From Natronolimnohabitans innermongolicus JCM 12255 (GTDB lineage: Archaea > Halobacteriota > Halobacteria > Halobacteriales > Natrialbaceae), in contig NZ_AOHZ01000031.1 in assembly GCF_000337215.1 (NCBI RefSeq), positions 37,115 through 101,114 of the forward strand: 64,000 nt of DNA. Reading direction: 5' to 3'. Below are positions 42,287-49,521 of this stretch, one piece after another. Within the stretch, counting starts at the first letter, position 1, and each line of letters starts with the position of its first letter. The notes under the pieces are model-generated. The model saw only the letters and a list, made by a program, of their open reading frames with translations, did no database searches and was not told the origin of the DNA. The position numbers and the translations under genes were made by a program.

Positions 42287-43339
42287 CTACTCTCGGACCG
42301 CACCCGTCCCCGGTCGCTCGAGGCCCGCCAGATCGATCCGACCGCCGGGCATCGGGACGCCGTCGTAGGGGTCCGCGGCGAGCAACAGCGAGCCGTCGAG
42401 GTCGGCGTAGTCGAGCAGCGGCGCGAGGTGACAGGCCGCAGCGATCGAGGCGTTCGACTCGGTCATACAGCCACACATGACCTCGAGGCCGTGGGCTCGA
42501 GCGGCGTGGATCATCCGTTTGGCCTCGCGCAGGCCGCCGCACTTCATCAGTTTCAGGTTCGCGATGTCACAGCGGTCGGCGATCCGCGGGATATCCGCGA
42601 GGGTTACGCAGGATTCGTCGGCGGCGATCGGGAGCGGCGAGCGCTCGTAGACGTACCGCAGCCCCTCGGGGTTCTCGGCCGGAACTGGCTGTTCGACGAA
42701 CGCGAGGTCGTACTCGGCGAGCCGTTCGATCTTCGAGACGGCCTCGTTGGGCGTCCAGGCCTCGTTGGCGTCGACGAACAGCCGCACGTCGGACGCGGGG
42801 GCGACCGCGCGAATCGCCTCGAGGTTCTCGCGGTCCCGATCGGTGCCGACCTTTACTTTCAGCGTCCCGTGACCGCGCTCGAGGGCCGTCTCGGTCTTCT
42901 CGCGCATCGTCTCCGTGTCGTCGATTCCGATCGTGTAGGACGTCTCGAGCGTCCGGTCGGGATCGAGGCCCCAGTAGCGATAGAGTGGCACCTCGTGGCG
43001 CTTCGCGACCAGATCGTGCAACGCGATGCTGACCGCACAGCGGGCCGCCGGATTCCGGCGGACGGTCTCGCGCATGCGTCGTTCGATGCGCTCGAGTTGG
43101 TGTGGGTCACCGACGTCCTCGACGACCCCGAGCAAGTCCGGCAACACGGCCGCGACGGTGTCGATCGTTTCGCCGTAGTGGGCGGCCGGCCCGGCGCCGC
43201 CGACGCCGACTCGCCCCTCCTCGTCTTCGATTCGGACCGTCACGACCGGCGTCTCGGTCGTCGTCCCGCGCGAGATACCGAAGGGGAACTCGAGGGGGAG
43301 CGTGCGTCGCTCGAAGTCGGTCTCGAGGGTCGTGCTCAC
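42287..43339 (-). CDS. dgcA: N-acetyl-D-glutamate racemase/dipeptide epimerase (enolase superfamily)
   Basis: This 350-residue enolase-superfamily protein has the muconate-lactonizing-type catalytic pattern: TLKVKVGTD (Lys-x-Lys base), VDANEAW, FVEQPVP, IAADESC and KLMKCGGL with CMTESN. Such enzymes epimerise dipeptides or, when encoded with a DUF1611 protein, are N-acetyl-D-glutamate racemases (DgcA). It lies four bases from the DUF1611 gene in one operon. The assignment to D-glutamate catabolism follows from that neighbour, not from sequence alone. Confidence 0.85.
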   Translation of the reverse strand: MSTTLETDFERRTLPLEFPFGISRGTTTETPVVTVRIEDEEGRVGVGGAGPAAHYGETIDTVAAVLPDLLGVVEDVGDPHQLERIERRMRETVRRNPAARCAVSIALHDLVAKRHEVPLYRYWGLDPDRTLETSYTIGIDDTETMREKTETALERGHGTLKVKVGTDRDRENLEAIRAVAPASDVRLFVDANEAWTPNEAVSKIERLAEYDLAFVEQPVPAENPEGLRYVYERSPLPIAADESCVTLADIPRIADRCDIANLKLMKCGGLREAKRMIHAARAHGLEVMCGCMTESNASIAAACHLAPLLDYADLDGSLLLAADPYDGVPMPGGRIDLAGLERPGTGAVRE

Positions 43340-43343
43340 GATC

Positions 43344-44378
43344 TCACACCCCCGGCTCGCCGACCAGCGCCTCCAGAACGTCGGCGGCGTCGAACCGGAT
43401 CACGTCCGTCGCGGGCGCGCCGATGGCGTCGGCGTACTCGTCGACGGCCTCGCGGGCCGCGTCGTCGTCCTTGAGGCCGGTCGTGTTGAGCGCGCCGGCG
43501 ACGACCTCGCCGTCCGAGACGGGCGCGGAAAGCCCCTCGTAGAGATCGATGTAGGTTTTGAGCGCGGGCAGATCGAACGACTCGTAGCCGTGGATTGCCT
43601 CCCGGCCGGCGTCGTGACAGAGGACGAGCCGGTCGGGCATCGACCCGTGGAGGATGCCGCAGGTGACCGCCGAGTACGCCGGGTGGACGATACTGCCCTG
43701 GCCTTCGACGAAGAGGTAGTCGTGGTCGTCTCCCTTCTCGAGGATCATCTCCTCGACCGCGCCCGCGGTGAAATCGGAGACGACGCGGTCGATCGGGTTC
43801 CCCCAGCCCTCGATCACGATTCCCGTCTGGCCGGTCGGGACGACGGCGGCGTCGTGGCCCGCGTCCCGCGCGGCGTCGGCCAGCTCCATCGTGGTCGTCA
43901 TCTTCCCGACCGAGCAGTCCGTGCCGACGGTGAGGATGATCTCCGCGTCGACCTCGCCCGCGACGCCCTCGGCGACCGTCAGATCCGCCGGCGGCTTCCG
44001 GACGTCCCGGAGCTCGCAGCCGTTTTCGTCGGCGAGGCGAACGAACTCCTCGTCCTCGCTGAGGAAGTAATGGAGCCCCGAGATCACGTCACAGCCGTAC
44101 TCGAGGGCCGTTCGAACGTCCTCGCGCCAGCTGTCCTCGAAGCCGCCGCCGATGGGCGCGATGCCGATCAGCAGTGCGTCGACCGCGTCGGCCTCGAGGG
44201 CGGCCATCCCCTCGTAGATCGGGGCGTCCTGGACGTCGGTGACGAAATCGGCGACGTCTTCGCCGGCGTTCTCGCGGTCGAGAACGCCGACGACGTCGTG
44301 GTCGGCGTACCGAAGGACGCCGAGTGCTGTCTTGGCCCGGTCCGGAAACTGTTCGTGAGCGAGAATTGCGACGCGCAT
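43344..44378 (-). CDS. dgcN: DUF1611 family protein, D-glutamate N-acetyltransferase candidate
   Basis: This 344-residue protein belongs to DUF1611: opening RVAILAHEQFPDRAKTALGVLRYADHDVVGVLDRENAG, then ILTVGTDCSVGKMTTTMELADAARDAG with a P-loop-like GTDCSVGKMT, and VPTGQTGIVIEGWG and DYLFVEGQGSIVHPAYSAVTCGILHGS. The family includes DgcN, which acetylates D-glutamate before DgcA converts the product to N-acetyl-L-glutamate. The gene starts at ATG 44378. It is followed by the racemase-type gene with a four-base gap. Confidence 0.85.
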   Translation of the reverse strand: MRVAILAHEQFPDRAKTALGVLRYADHDVVGVLDRENAGEDVADFVTDVQDAPIYEGMAALEADAVDALLIGIAPIGGGFEDSWREDVRTALEYGCDVISGLHYFLSEDEEFVRLADENGCELRDVRKPPADLTVAEGVAGEVDAEIILTVGTDCSVGKMTTTMELADAARDAGHDAAVVPTGQTGIVIEGWGNPIDRVVSDFTAGAVEEMILEKGDDHDYLFVEGQGSIVHPAYSAVTCGILHGSMPDRLVLCHDAGREAIHGYESFDLPALKTYIDLYEGLSAPVSDGEVVAGALNTTGLKDDDAAREAVDEYADAIGAPATDVIRFDAADVLEALVGEPGV

Positions 44379-44452
44379 ACTGGAATATCCCCGACGATCC
44401 ACTTAAACGGTCGATATCGGTCGGCCCGCCGTCGGCGAACCCGCCGTCCGTC

Positions 44453-45421
44453 TCAGAGCACCCGCAGTTCGGTCGTCCAGAACGACCGGTGGGCGTCCTC
44501 GAGGGCCGGTTTCGGGTCGCCAGTCGCGTCGACGGCGGCGGTGCCGGCCGGCTCGAGGGCGGCCTCCTCGACGAGGGCGTCGACGACGCCGCGCTGGCCG
44601 ACCACGTACAGTCGCTCGGCATCGACGTCTGCGAGCGCCGACGCGCACCGCTCGAGGTGGTCGTCGATCTGATCGTCGCGGATGCGCTCGAAGCGAGCCT
44701 GCGAGAAGCCGCCCTTCGAGTGGCTTCCCTTGACGTCGCTCTCGAAGCCGCGGTAGTCGACGCGCTCGTCGTCCTCGTAGGTCCCGACGGCGAAGAGATC
44801 GGTCCGCACGAGGGCGAGCGCGTAGTCGCCGGTCGGCAGGAACCACTCCCGCTCGAACGTGAATCGATCGTTCCAGTCGATCGCGTCTTCGGGCCCGCTC
44901 GCGGCGTCGGTACCGGCGCCCGAGTCGAGTTCGGGCAGCGCCGGCGGCTCGAGGGCGACGGCGATCAGTCCGGCGTCGTCGAGACACAGCACGCAGGGTG
45001 CGGCCTCCTCGAGGAGCGCGGCGCGGTCGCCGAGCAGGGCCTCGAGGTCGACGGCGTCGTCGTCGCGCAGCGCCGAGACGGCGTCTGCATCCTCGAGAAT
45101 GGCGGTGAGCGCTCCTTCGGGTCCCGTCCGAATCGAGTCCAGTCGGTCGATCGAGTCGGCGAGTCGCGCGCCGCGGAGTCGATCACGTCGGCGGAACGAA
45201 CGCTCGCTCTCCGTTTCCTCGCGGCGCTCGAGTTCGCCCTCGAGTTGAGCGATGCGGTCCTCGAGTCGGTTCACCGTCTCTTCGGCGTCCTGTCTGGCCG
45301 TCGCCGCCTCGGCCCGCCGCTCGGATTCGGCCTCGTAGCGGCTCCGTAACCGTTCGTTTTCCTCCTCGAGTTCGTCGATCCGTTCTTTCAGCGAGGCGCG
45401 GCCGAGCAACTCGTCGAGCAT
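44453..45421 (-). CDS. Vms1/Ankzf1-like peptidyl-tRNA hydrolase (release-factor fold)
   Basis: This 322-residue protein has an N-terminal coiled coil (residues about 8-85, KERIDELEEENERLRSRYEAESE...) and an eRF1-like domain with the characteristic GSHSKGGFSQARFERIRDDQ near residue 236. This motif, with the GG-x-x-Q-x-x-R pattern, marks the Vms1/Ankzf1 release-factor group, which cleaves peptidyl-tRNA on stalled ribosomal subunits. The Gln of FSQ is the presumed catalytic residue. It would act in ribosome quality control. Start ATG at 45421. Confidence 0.82.
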   Translation of the reverse strand: MLDELLGRASLKERIDELEEENERLRSRYEAESERRAEAATARQDAEETVNRLEDRIAQLEGELERREETESERSFRRRDRLRGARLADSIDRLDSIRTGPEGALTAILEDADAVSALRDDDAVDLEALLGDRAALLEEAAPCVLCLDDAGLIAVALEPPALPELDSGAGTDAASGPEDAIDWNDRFTFEREWFLPTGDYALALVRTDLFAVGTYEDDERVDYRGFESDVKGSHSKGGFSQARFERIRDDQIDDHLERCASALADVDAERLYVVGQRGVVDALVEEAALEPAGTAAVDATGDPKPALEDAHRSFWTTELRVL

Positions 45422-45572
45422 CTGGATACACGCATACGAGCGAAGCGCGGACACTTTTAGATATCGGCGCCGCTCACCGTCAGCAACGGATCCGTCGGCG
45501 AAGAGAACCGAGCCGGCAGACCGGAGTCCGGAGTCGGCGCCCCGGGCCTGGAATCGACTCGCGCGTCGCCTC

Positions 45573-45980
45573 TTACGTGCCGGCGTTCGGCGGGCCGTCG
45601 TCGAAACCGGTGCCGAAGTCGGGGCCGTCGTCGGATCCGGACCAGCCGCCGACGAACGAGAGCAGCTGTTCGGCCCGCTCGCGGCGAGCGAGCAGGACCT
45701 CCCGCAGCGAGGGCGGATTCCTGATGTCCGTCCCCTCGAGCATCCCCTCGGGGACGGCGAGCGTGTTCGTGGGGACGCTCTCGTCGCCGTGAACTGCGAA
45801 GTGCTGGGACTCGAGTTTCATGACCAGCGGCGCGTCGAGGCGCTCGAGGCCGGCGCCGGTCGCGTACACTTCCTCGTTGATCCGTTCGTGCTGGTCGCTG
45901 TGCATGAGGGCGTGGTCCCCGTCGGTTGGGGTCACGTAGAGTCGTCCGAGATAGTAGCTCCGCGAGAAGACCTCGAACAT
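45573..45980 (-). CDS. DUF5802-like haloarchaeal protein
   Basis: This 135-residue protein begins MFEVFSRSYYLGRLYVTPTDGDHALMHSDQHERINEEVYATGAGLERLDAPLVMKL, then DTLAVPEG-like TNTLAVPEGMLEGTDIRNPPSLREVLLARRERAEQLLSFVGG. I recognise this pattern as the haloarchaeal DUF5802 group with moderate confidence. The protein is soluble, without metal motif. The start ATG at 45980 is used because the conserved region begins there. It lies before a 370-base gap with a motif cluster. Confidence 0.72.
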   Translation of the reverse strand: MFEVFSRSYYLGRLYVTPTDGDHALMHSDQHERINEEVYATGAGLERLDAPLVMKLESQHFAVHGDESVPTNTLAVPEGMLEGTDIRNPPSLREVLLARRERAEQLLSFVGGWSGSDDGPDFGTGFDDGPPNAGT

Positions 45981-46351
45981 GGTAACAGTACACACGGGCT
46001 CGAACGATATAACTATTTTCCGATAGATTTACGTCGACGGGCAAACAGTGGAGTTCGACGCCGATTCGAGCGAGTAGTCATCGTCGTCCGGGATCGGACC
46101 GATTCGCGAAGCGACGACCGTTGAACGTTCGCACGTAGTACGACCCCAGCAGCTGAGCCACGGCCGCGGCAGTTGCGACTGCCTACAGGGGGCCACCGAA
46201 CCGTAACCGAACCGTTCACGGGTCGGTTGAACGGTCTCGAGAGCACAACCGTGGTCATCGAGCCGTGAACCGTTCGTGGACGATCTAGACGAGAATGAAC
46301 GGTTCGAACGAAGGTCACGCTTTTTAGTATGTTCGGACCAACGAGGAACTG
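45981..46351. other. intergenic region with clustered GAACNGTTC motifs
   Basis: This 370-base gap lies between divergently arranged genes (45573-45980 minus, 46352-47047 plus). It contains three perfect 9-base palindromes GAACNGTTC at 46209-46217, 46267-46275 and 46297-46305, a partial one at 46229-46236, and the shorter GAACGTTC at 46123-46130. A T-rich element ttttttagtatg near 46320 precedes the plus-strand gene and probably holds its TATA box. Confidence 0.6.
46123..46306. promoter_or_regulatory. cluster of GAACNGTTC-type palindromic sites
   Basis: Five related sites lie within 185 bases: GAACGTTC (46123), GAACCGTTC (46209), GAACGGTCT (46229, partial), GAACCGTTC (46267) and GAACGGTTC (46297). 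The palindrome suggests binding by a dimeric regulator; the ArsR-like gene at 47188 is a nearby candidate. They sit upstream of the secreted coiled-coil protein. Confidence 0.45.
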
Positions 46352-47047
46352 ATGACCACTCGGTCGGTTGCACTCCTCGGTGTGCTCGCTCTCGTCGTCG
46401 TCGGGCTGCTCGGCGCTCCAGTCGCGAGCGGCGCCGTCGGCGTCTTCGCCGATACCGACGCGGGCGACGACGAACCGTCTCACGCGGACGCGAACGCCTC
46501 CGTCACGGGTTTCATGCAGTCGAGTGCGACGGACGCTGAGAACACGGTCGAATCGGGGATGTTCGACGCCACGTACAACGGGTCCGACGACGAGCGCCGC
46601 GCGGAGCTCGTCCGCGAGCGAACGGACGATCTCGAGGAGCGCCTCGAGCGCCTCGAGGCCGAACGCGAGACGCTTACCGAATCGTCGGACGAGGACGATC
46701 TCCACCCGGGCAAGTACCAGTCGCAGCTGGCCCAACTCACCGTCGAGATCCGCTCGCTCGAGCGCGAAATCGATCGCACCGAGCAGCGAGCGGCCGAGAC
46801 GGGCGTCGACACCGAGCGGCTCGACAACCTCCGCGCGAACGCGAGCGACCTCGAAGGCCCCGAAGTGGCCGCGATGGCCCGCGGGCTGGCTGGCGTCGAC
46901 GAGATACCGGGCAACGGCCCACCTACTGATCGCGGTGGCGGCCCCGGTCAGAACGACCAGTCCGGCAATCACACGGCCGGACAGGGTGACGGCGGTCCAC
47001 CCGCCGAGGCGCCGGGTGCGCCGAGCGACGCCGAGAGCAACAACTGA
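46352..47047 (+). CDS. secreted or membrane-anchored coiled-coil protein
   Basis: This 231-residue protein has an N-terminal signal peptide (SVALLGVLALVVVGLLGAPVASG, residues about 5-27), an acidic region and a coiled coil near residues 85-160 (RERTDDLEERLERLEAERETLTES and SLEREIDRTEQRAAETG). The C-terminal 50 residues are Gly/Pro/Asn-rich (GGGPGQNDQSGNHTAGQG) and unstructured. It is probably exported and located at the cell surface. The plus-strand promoter follows a cluster of palindromic sites. Confidence 0.75.
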   Translation: MTTRSVALLGVLALVVVGLLGAPVASGAVGVFADTDAGDDEPSHADANASVTGFMQSSATDAENTVESGMFDATYNGSDDERRAELVRERTDDLEERLERLEAERETLTESSDEDDLHPGKYQSQLAQLTVEIRSLEREIDRTEQRAAETGVDTERLDNLRANASDLEGPEVAAMARGLAGVDEIPGNGPPTDRGGGPGQNDQSGNHTAGQGDGGPPAEAPGAPSDAESNN

Positions 47048-47187
47048 GACGGGTGTGCACCAATCGCACAGCGGTCGTGCGATCGGATGGGCGCTGACTG
47101 TTAGCGCCGATAATTTGCGGGCCGCGTCGCCGAGACACCGCAACCGAGCAGACACGCTTTTCAGCGGCGACCCCCAACCGACACGCG

Positions 47188-47856
47188 ATGGACTCCGCCG
47201 CATTGTTGGATTTGCTGGGCAACGAGAATCGGCGGCGTATCCTTCGATTACTCGCCCGCAAACCCTGTTACGTGACCGAGATATCCGAGTATCTCGGCGT
47301 GAGTCCCAAGGCGGTCATCGAACACCTGCGCAAACTCGAGGAAGCGGGCTTAATCGAGAGCCGGGTCGACGATCAGCGCCGGAAGTACTTCCACATCGCC
47401 CGCAACGTCCGCCTCGAAGTCAACGTCTCTCCGTACGGCTTCGCGAGCAAGAGCGCCTACCCTGCAAACAGCAGCTTCGACATCACGACCTGTCGACACC
47501 TCACGCTCGACGTCGCCTGGGACAACACCGACGAACTCGACGGGCTGTTGGCCGCCCTCGAGGACTTAGAGCAACTCGAGAACGAACTCTCGCTGGCCCA
47601 GCGGTGGGTGCAGGGTCGGCTCTGTGACGTGCTCGATCAGATCTCAGAAAGCGTCGGCACCGGTCCTGAAAGCCGGATCTACGCGGACGTACTGGCCAGC
47701 GTTCGGACGGAGCCAAAGTCCGTCGACGAACTCAGTCGCGACGTCGAGGCGCCCCGCGAGGTCGTCGCCGACATCCTCGAGTCGATGGCCGACGAGGGCG
47801 TCGTTCAGCGAACCGAGCGCGGTTGGGAGCTAACGACGAGCCGAGAACAGGGGTAG
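47188..47856 (+). CDS. ArsR-family winged-helix transcriptional regulator
   Basis: This 222-residue regulator has an N-terminal winged helix: LLGNENRRRILRLLARKPCYVTEISEYLGVSPKAVIEHLRKLEEAGLIESRVDDQRRKYFHIA, with recognition helix SPKAVIEHLRKL. A second helical part (LEDLEQLENELSLAQRWVQGRLCDVLDQI) follows, and residues about 165-220 form another winged-helix-like region (YADVLASVRTEPKSVDELSRDVEAPREVVADILESMADEGVVQRTERGWEL). It lies downstream of the coiled-coil protein and may control it through the palindromic sites. Effector unknown. Confidence 0.85.
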   Translation: MDSAALLDLLGNENRRRILRLLARKPCYVTEISEYLGVSPKAVIEHLRKLEEAGLIESRVDDQRRKYFHIARNVRLEVNVSPYGFASKSAYPANSSFDITTCRHLTLDVAWDNTDELDGLLAALEDLEQLENELSLAQRWVQGRLCDVLDQISESVGTGPESRIYADVLASVRTEPKSVDELSRDVEAPREVVADILESMADEGVVQRTERGWELTTSREQG

Positions 47857-47881
47857 CCGGAGCCGGTGGAACTCGAAGACG

Positions 47882-48535
47882 CTACTCGACGTCCTGTGCC
47901 AGCCCGTTTCGCAAGTCCCGTCCGAAGTAGTACCCGAGCAGACAGGCGACCAGTCCGACCGCGACGCCGACCGCGAGAACGGTCTGGTAAGAGCCGGCGA
48001 CCGCGAGCATCGTGTAGTCGGCGACTGCCGAAATCGCCCCGACGGCGGTACCGGCGGCACCCATTTCGAGGTACGATCGCTTCGACGAGAGCAAGCCGAC
48101 CGCGAAGGCGATACCGAACATGCCGGCCATCTGGCCGGCGATCGGCAGCATCGTCCCGCCGACGAGCAGGCCGGTCCCGACCAGCAGGAGGAAGACGAAA
48201 AACGTCCGCGGAGAGAAGTAGTTTTTCGCCGAGAGCTTCGAGGAGAGTCCGGAGAGACGCGAACCGCTACTCGAGGATTCGGCGCCGGCGTCGCCCTGTG
48301 AGGCCGGCGCGGGGTCGGTGGCCTGTTCATCCGACGACCACCACGCGTCGTCGGCCGCGCTCGAGTCGCCCACTGCAGTGTCGTCTCGCGCGCCAGCGTC
48401 GGTGCCGGTGCGCGCGGGCGAGTTCCCGGATTCGCCCTCGAGACCCGTCCCCGAGAGCAGGTCTTCGGTCTCCGAGAGGAGGTCCTCGGTGTCCCGGCTC
48501 TCGGAAACTTCGACCTCGTCCGAGCGATCGCTCAT
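47882..48535 (-). CDS. membrane protein with acidic N-terminal region
   Basis: This 217-residue protein has an acidic, Ser/Glu-rich first 95 residues (predicted disordered) and then about four hydrophobic helices: FFVFLLLVGTGLLVGGTMLPIAGQMAGMFGIAFAVGLLSS, YLEMGAAGTAVGAISAVADYTMLAV and QTVLAVGVAVGLVACLLGYYFG. It is a membrane protein of unknown function. The end lies 26 bases from the ArsR gene, tail to tail. The start ATG at 48535 was chosen because the acidic stretch begins SDRSDEVEVSESRDT. Confidence 0.7.
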   Translation of the reverse strand: MSDRSDEVEVSESRDTEDLLSETEDLLSGTGLEGESGNSPARTGTDAGARDDTAVGDSSAADDAWWSSDEQATDPAPASQGDAGAESSSSGSRLSGLSSKLSAKNYFSPRTFFVFLLLVGTGLLVGGTMLPIAGQMAGMFGIAFAVGLLSSKRSYLEMGAAGTAVGAISAVADYTMLAVAGSYQTVLAVGVAVGLVACLLGYYFGRDLRNGLAQDVE

Positions 48536-48617
48536 GCGATTTCGTTGGGCGGCCGACAGCATGGGTCTTTCCCCGTTCGGCCACAGGGTATACGAACCCG
48601 GGAGTCCCACCGGCAGT

Positions 48618-48827
48618 ATGGAGTGGCTTCCGCAAGCGACGTTCGGCGCGTTCGCGGCTGGTGCCGGCGTCTTCTGTTACGTGCTGGTCGCGAACCTGGA
48701 GCCGCAGCCGGAGTATCCGGAGCTGATGACCGACCTGATGCGTCTGGTCGGCATCGGAATCGCGCTCTGCGGGCTCGTGATCGGCGCGGTGTTTCTTCGC
48801 GCCGCGGCGAGTATCTACGTCGGCTGA
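48618..48827 (+). CDS. small two-helix membrane protein (69 aa)
   Basis: This 69-residue protein has two hydrophobic helices: LPQATFGAFAAGAGVFCYVL (about residues 4-23) and LVGIGIALCGLVIGAVFLRA (about 43-62). A loop of acidic/proline residues links them. The stop codon lies inside the first arm of palindromic repeat copy 2. The function is unknown; it is transcribed away from the membrane protein at 47882-48535. Confidence 0.6.
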   Translation: MEWLPQATFGAFAAGAGVFCYVLVANLEPQPEYPELMTDLMRLVGIGIALCGLVIGAVFLRAAASIYVG

Positions 48828-48911
48828 GACCGGCTGCTGTACCGATTTGCCAGTGCAACCGCATGACGGGTCACGGTTGTGATGGAACTGACGTACAACA
48901 GCCCGTCTGAG
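48824..48911. repeat. approximately 82-base palindromic intergenic repeat, copy 2
   Basis: The outer arms are CTGAGACCGGCTGCTGTA and TACAACAGCCCGTCTGAG (15 of 18 complementary) and the inner arms CCAGTGCAACCG and CGGTTGTGATGG. The left arm includes the stop codon of the gene ending at 48827. It is less perfect than copy 1 but clearly the same design, with conserved GCTGTACCGAT and AACTGACG flanks. Confidence 0.75.
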
Positions 48912-48982
48912 ATCCCGCGACCCACAGCGAACCCCGAATCGAGGACCCCCACTTTTCACCTCGGGCGCGGTACCGGTACCTG

Positions 48983-49180
48983 ATGAACGCCGAACTGCTC
49001 GCGTTCGGTGTCGGTGCCTTAGCCCTCGGAATCGCGACGCTGGTCGCCGCTCGCCGGCTCTTCCCGCGACTCGACGTTCCCGAGGACGCCGAGGCGTCGC
49101 TCGAACTCCTCACCGCGATGCTCGTCGGGGTCCTGCTACTGGCGGGGCTGGGGCTCGTGTTGCTGGCGTTGTTCGCCTGA
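48983..49180 (+). CDS. small two-helix membrane protein (65 aa)
   Basis: This 65-residue protein has two hydrophobic segments: LLAFGVGALALGIATLVAARR (about residues 5-25) and LLTAMLVGVLLLAGLGLVLLALF (about 41-63), with an acidic linker DVPEDAEASLE. It is bracketed by palindromic repeats: copy 2 ends 71 bases upstream and copy 3 begins at its stop codon. Function unknown. Confidence 0.6.
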   Translation: MNAELLAFGVGALALGIATLVAARRLFPRLDVPEDAEASLELLTAMLVGVLLLAGLGLVLLALFA

Positions 49181-49264
49181 GACGGATCGCTGTACCGATA
49201 TCCCGGCGCACCCGCCGCCCGGGTGCGGGTGCGCCGGACCTGACGGACAGCAACCCGTATGAGC
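49177..49264. repeat. approximately 82-base palindromic intergenic repeat, copy 3
   Basis: The outer arms are CTGAGACGGATCGCTGTACC and GGACAGCAACCCGTATGAG and the inner hairpin is CCGGCGCACCCG / CGGGTGCGCCGG, perfect except for loop bases. It starts within the stop codon of the 65-residue gene. The core shares GCTGT, CCGGCGCA and GACGGACAG with copy 1. Confidence 0.8.
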
Positions 49265-49521
49265 GGCGAGGCGTCGGGGCCGCGACACCGCCGAACGCTA
49301 CTATCGCGACGAGACGCCGCTGATATCAGTGAATCCGCTCGGTACGGTTCTCTCGAGTCCGAGCCCGTCGAGCAGCCCCTCTCGACGGCGGAACAAACGG
49401 CGAGAACGGGTCCGAAACGGACTCGAGATGGGGATCGTCGAACCGCCCGGACGCGTCGACCCACGGGTCCGTCCGCCGCGGAAAGCGTGCCTTCAAGTCC
49501 GCCGGCGCGCAACGCCCAGGC
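49181..49521. other. intergenic region before gatD
   Basis: The first 84 bases are palindromic repeat copy 3. The remaining 257 bases contain no gene with normal codon use and no further hairpin. The gatD promoter should lie in its last 60 bases, but I see only a weak AT-poor stretch there. Confidence 0.5.
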
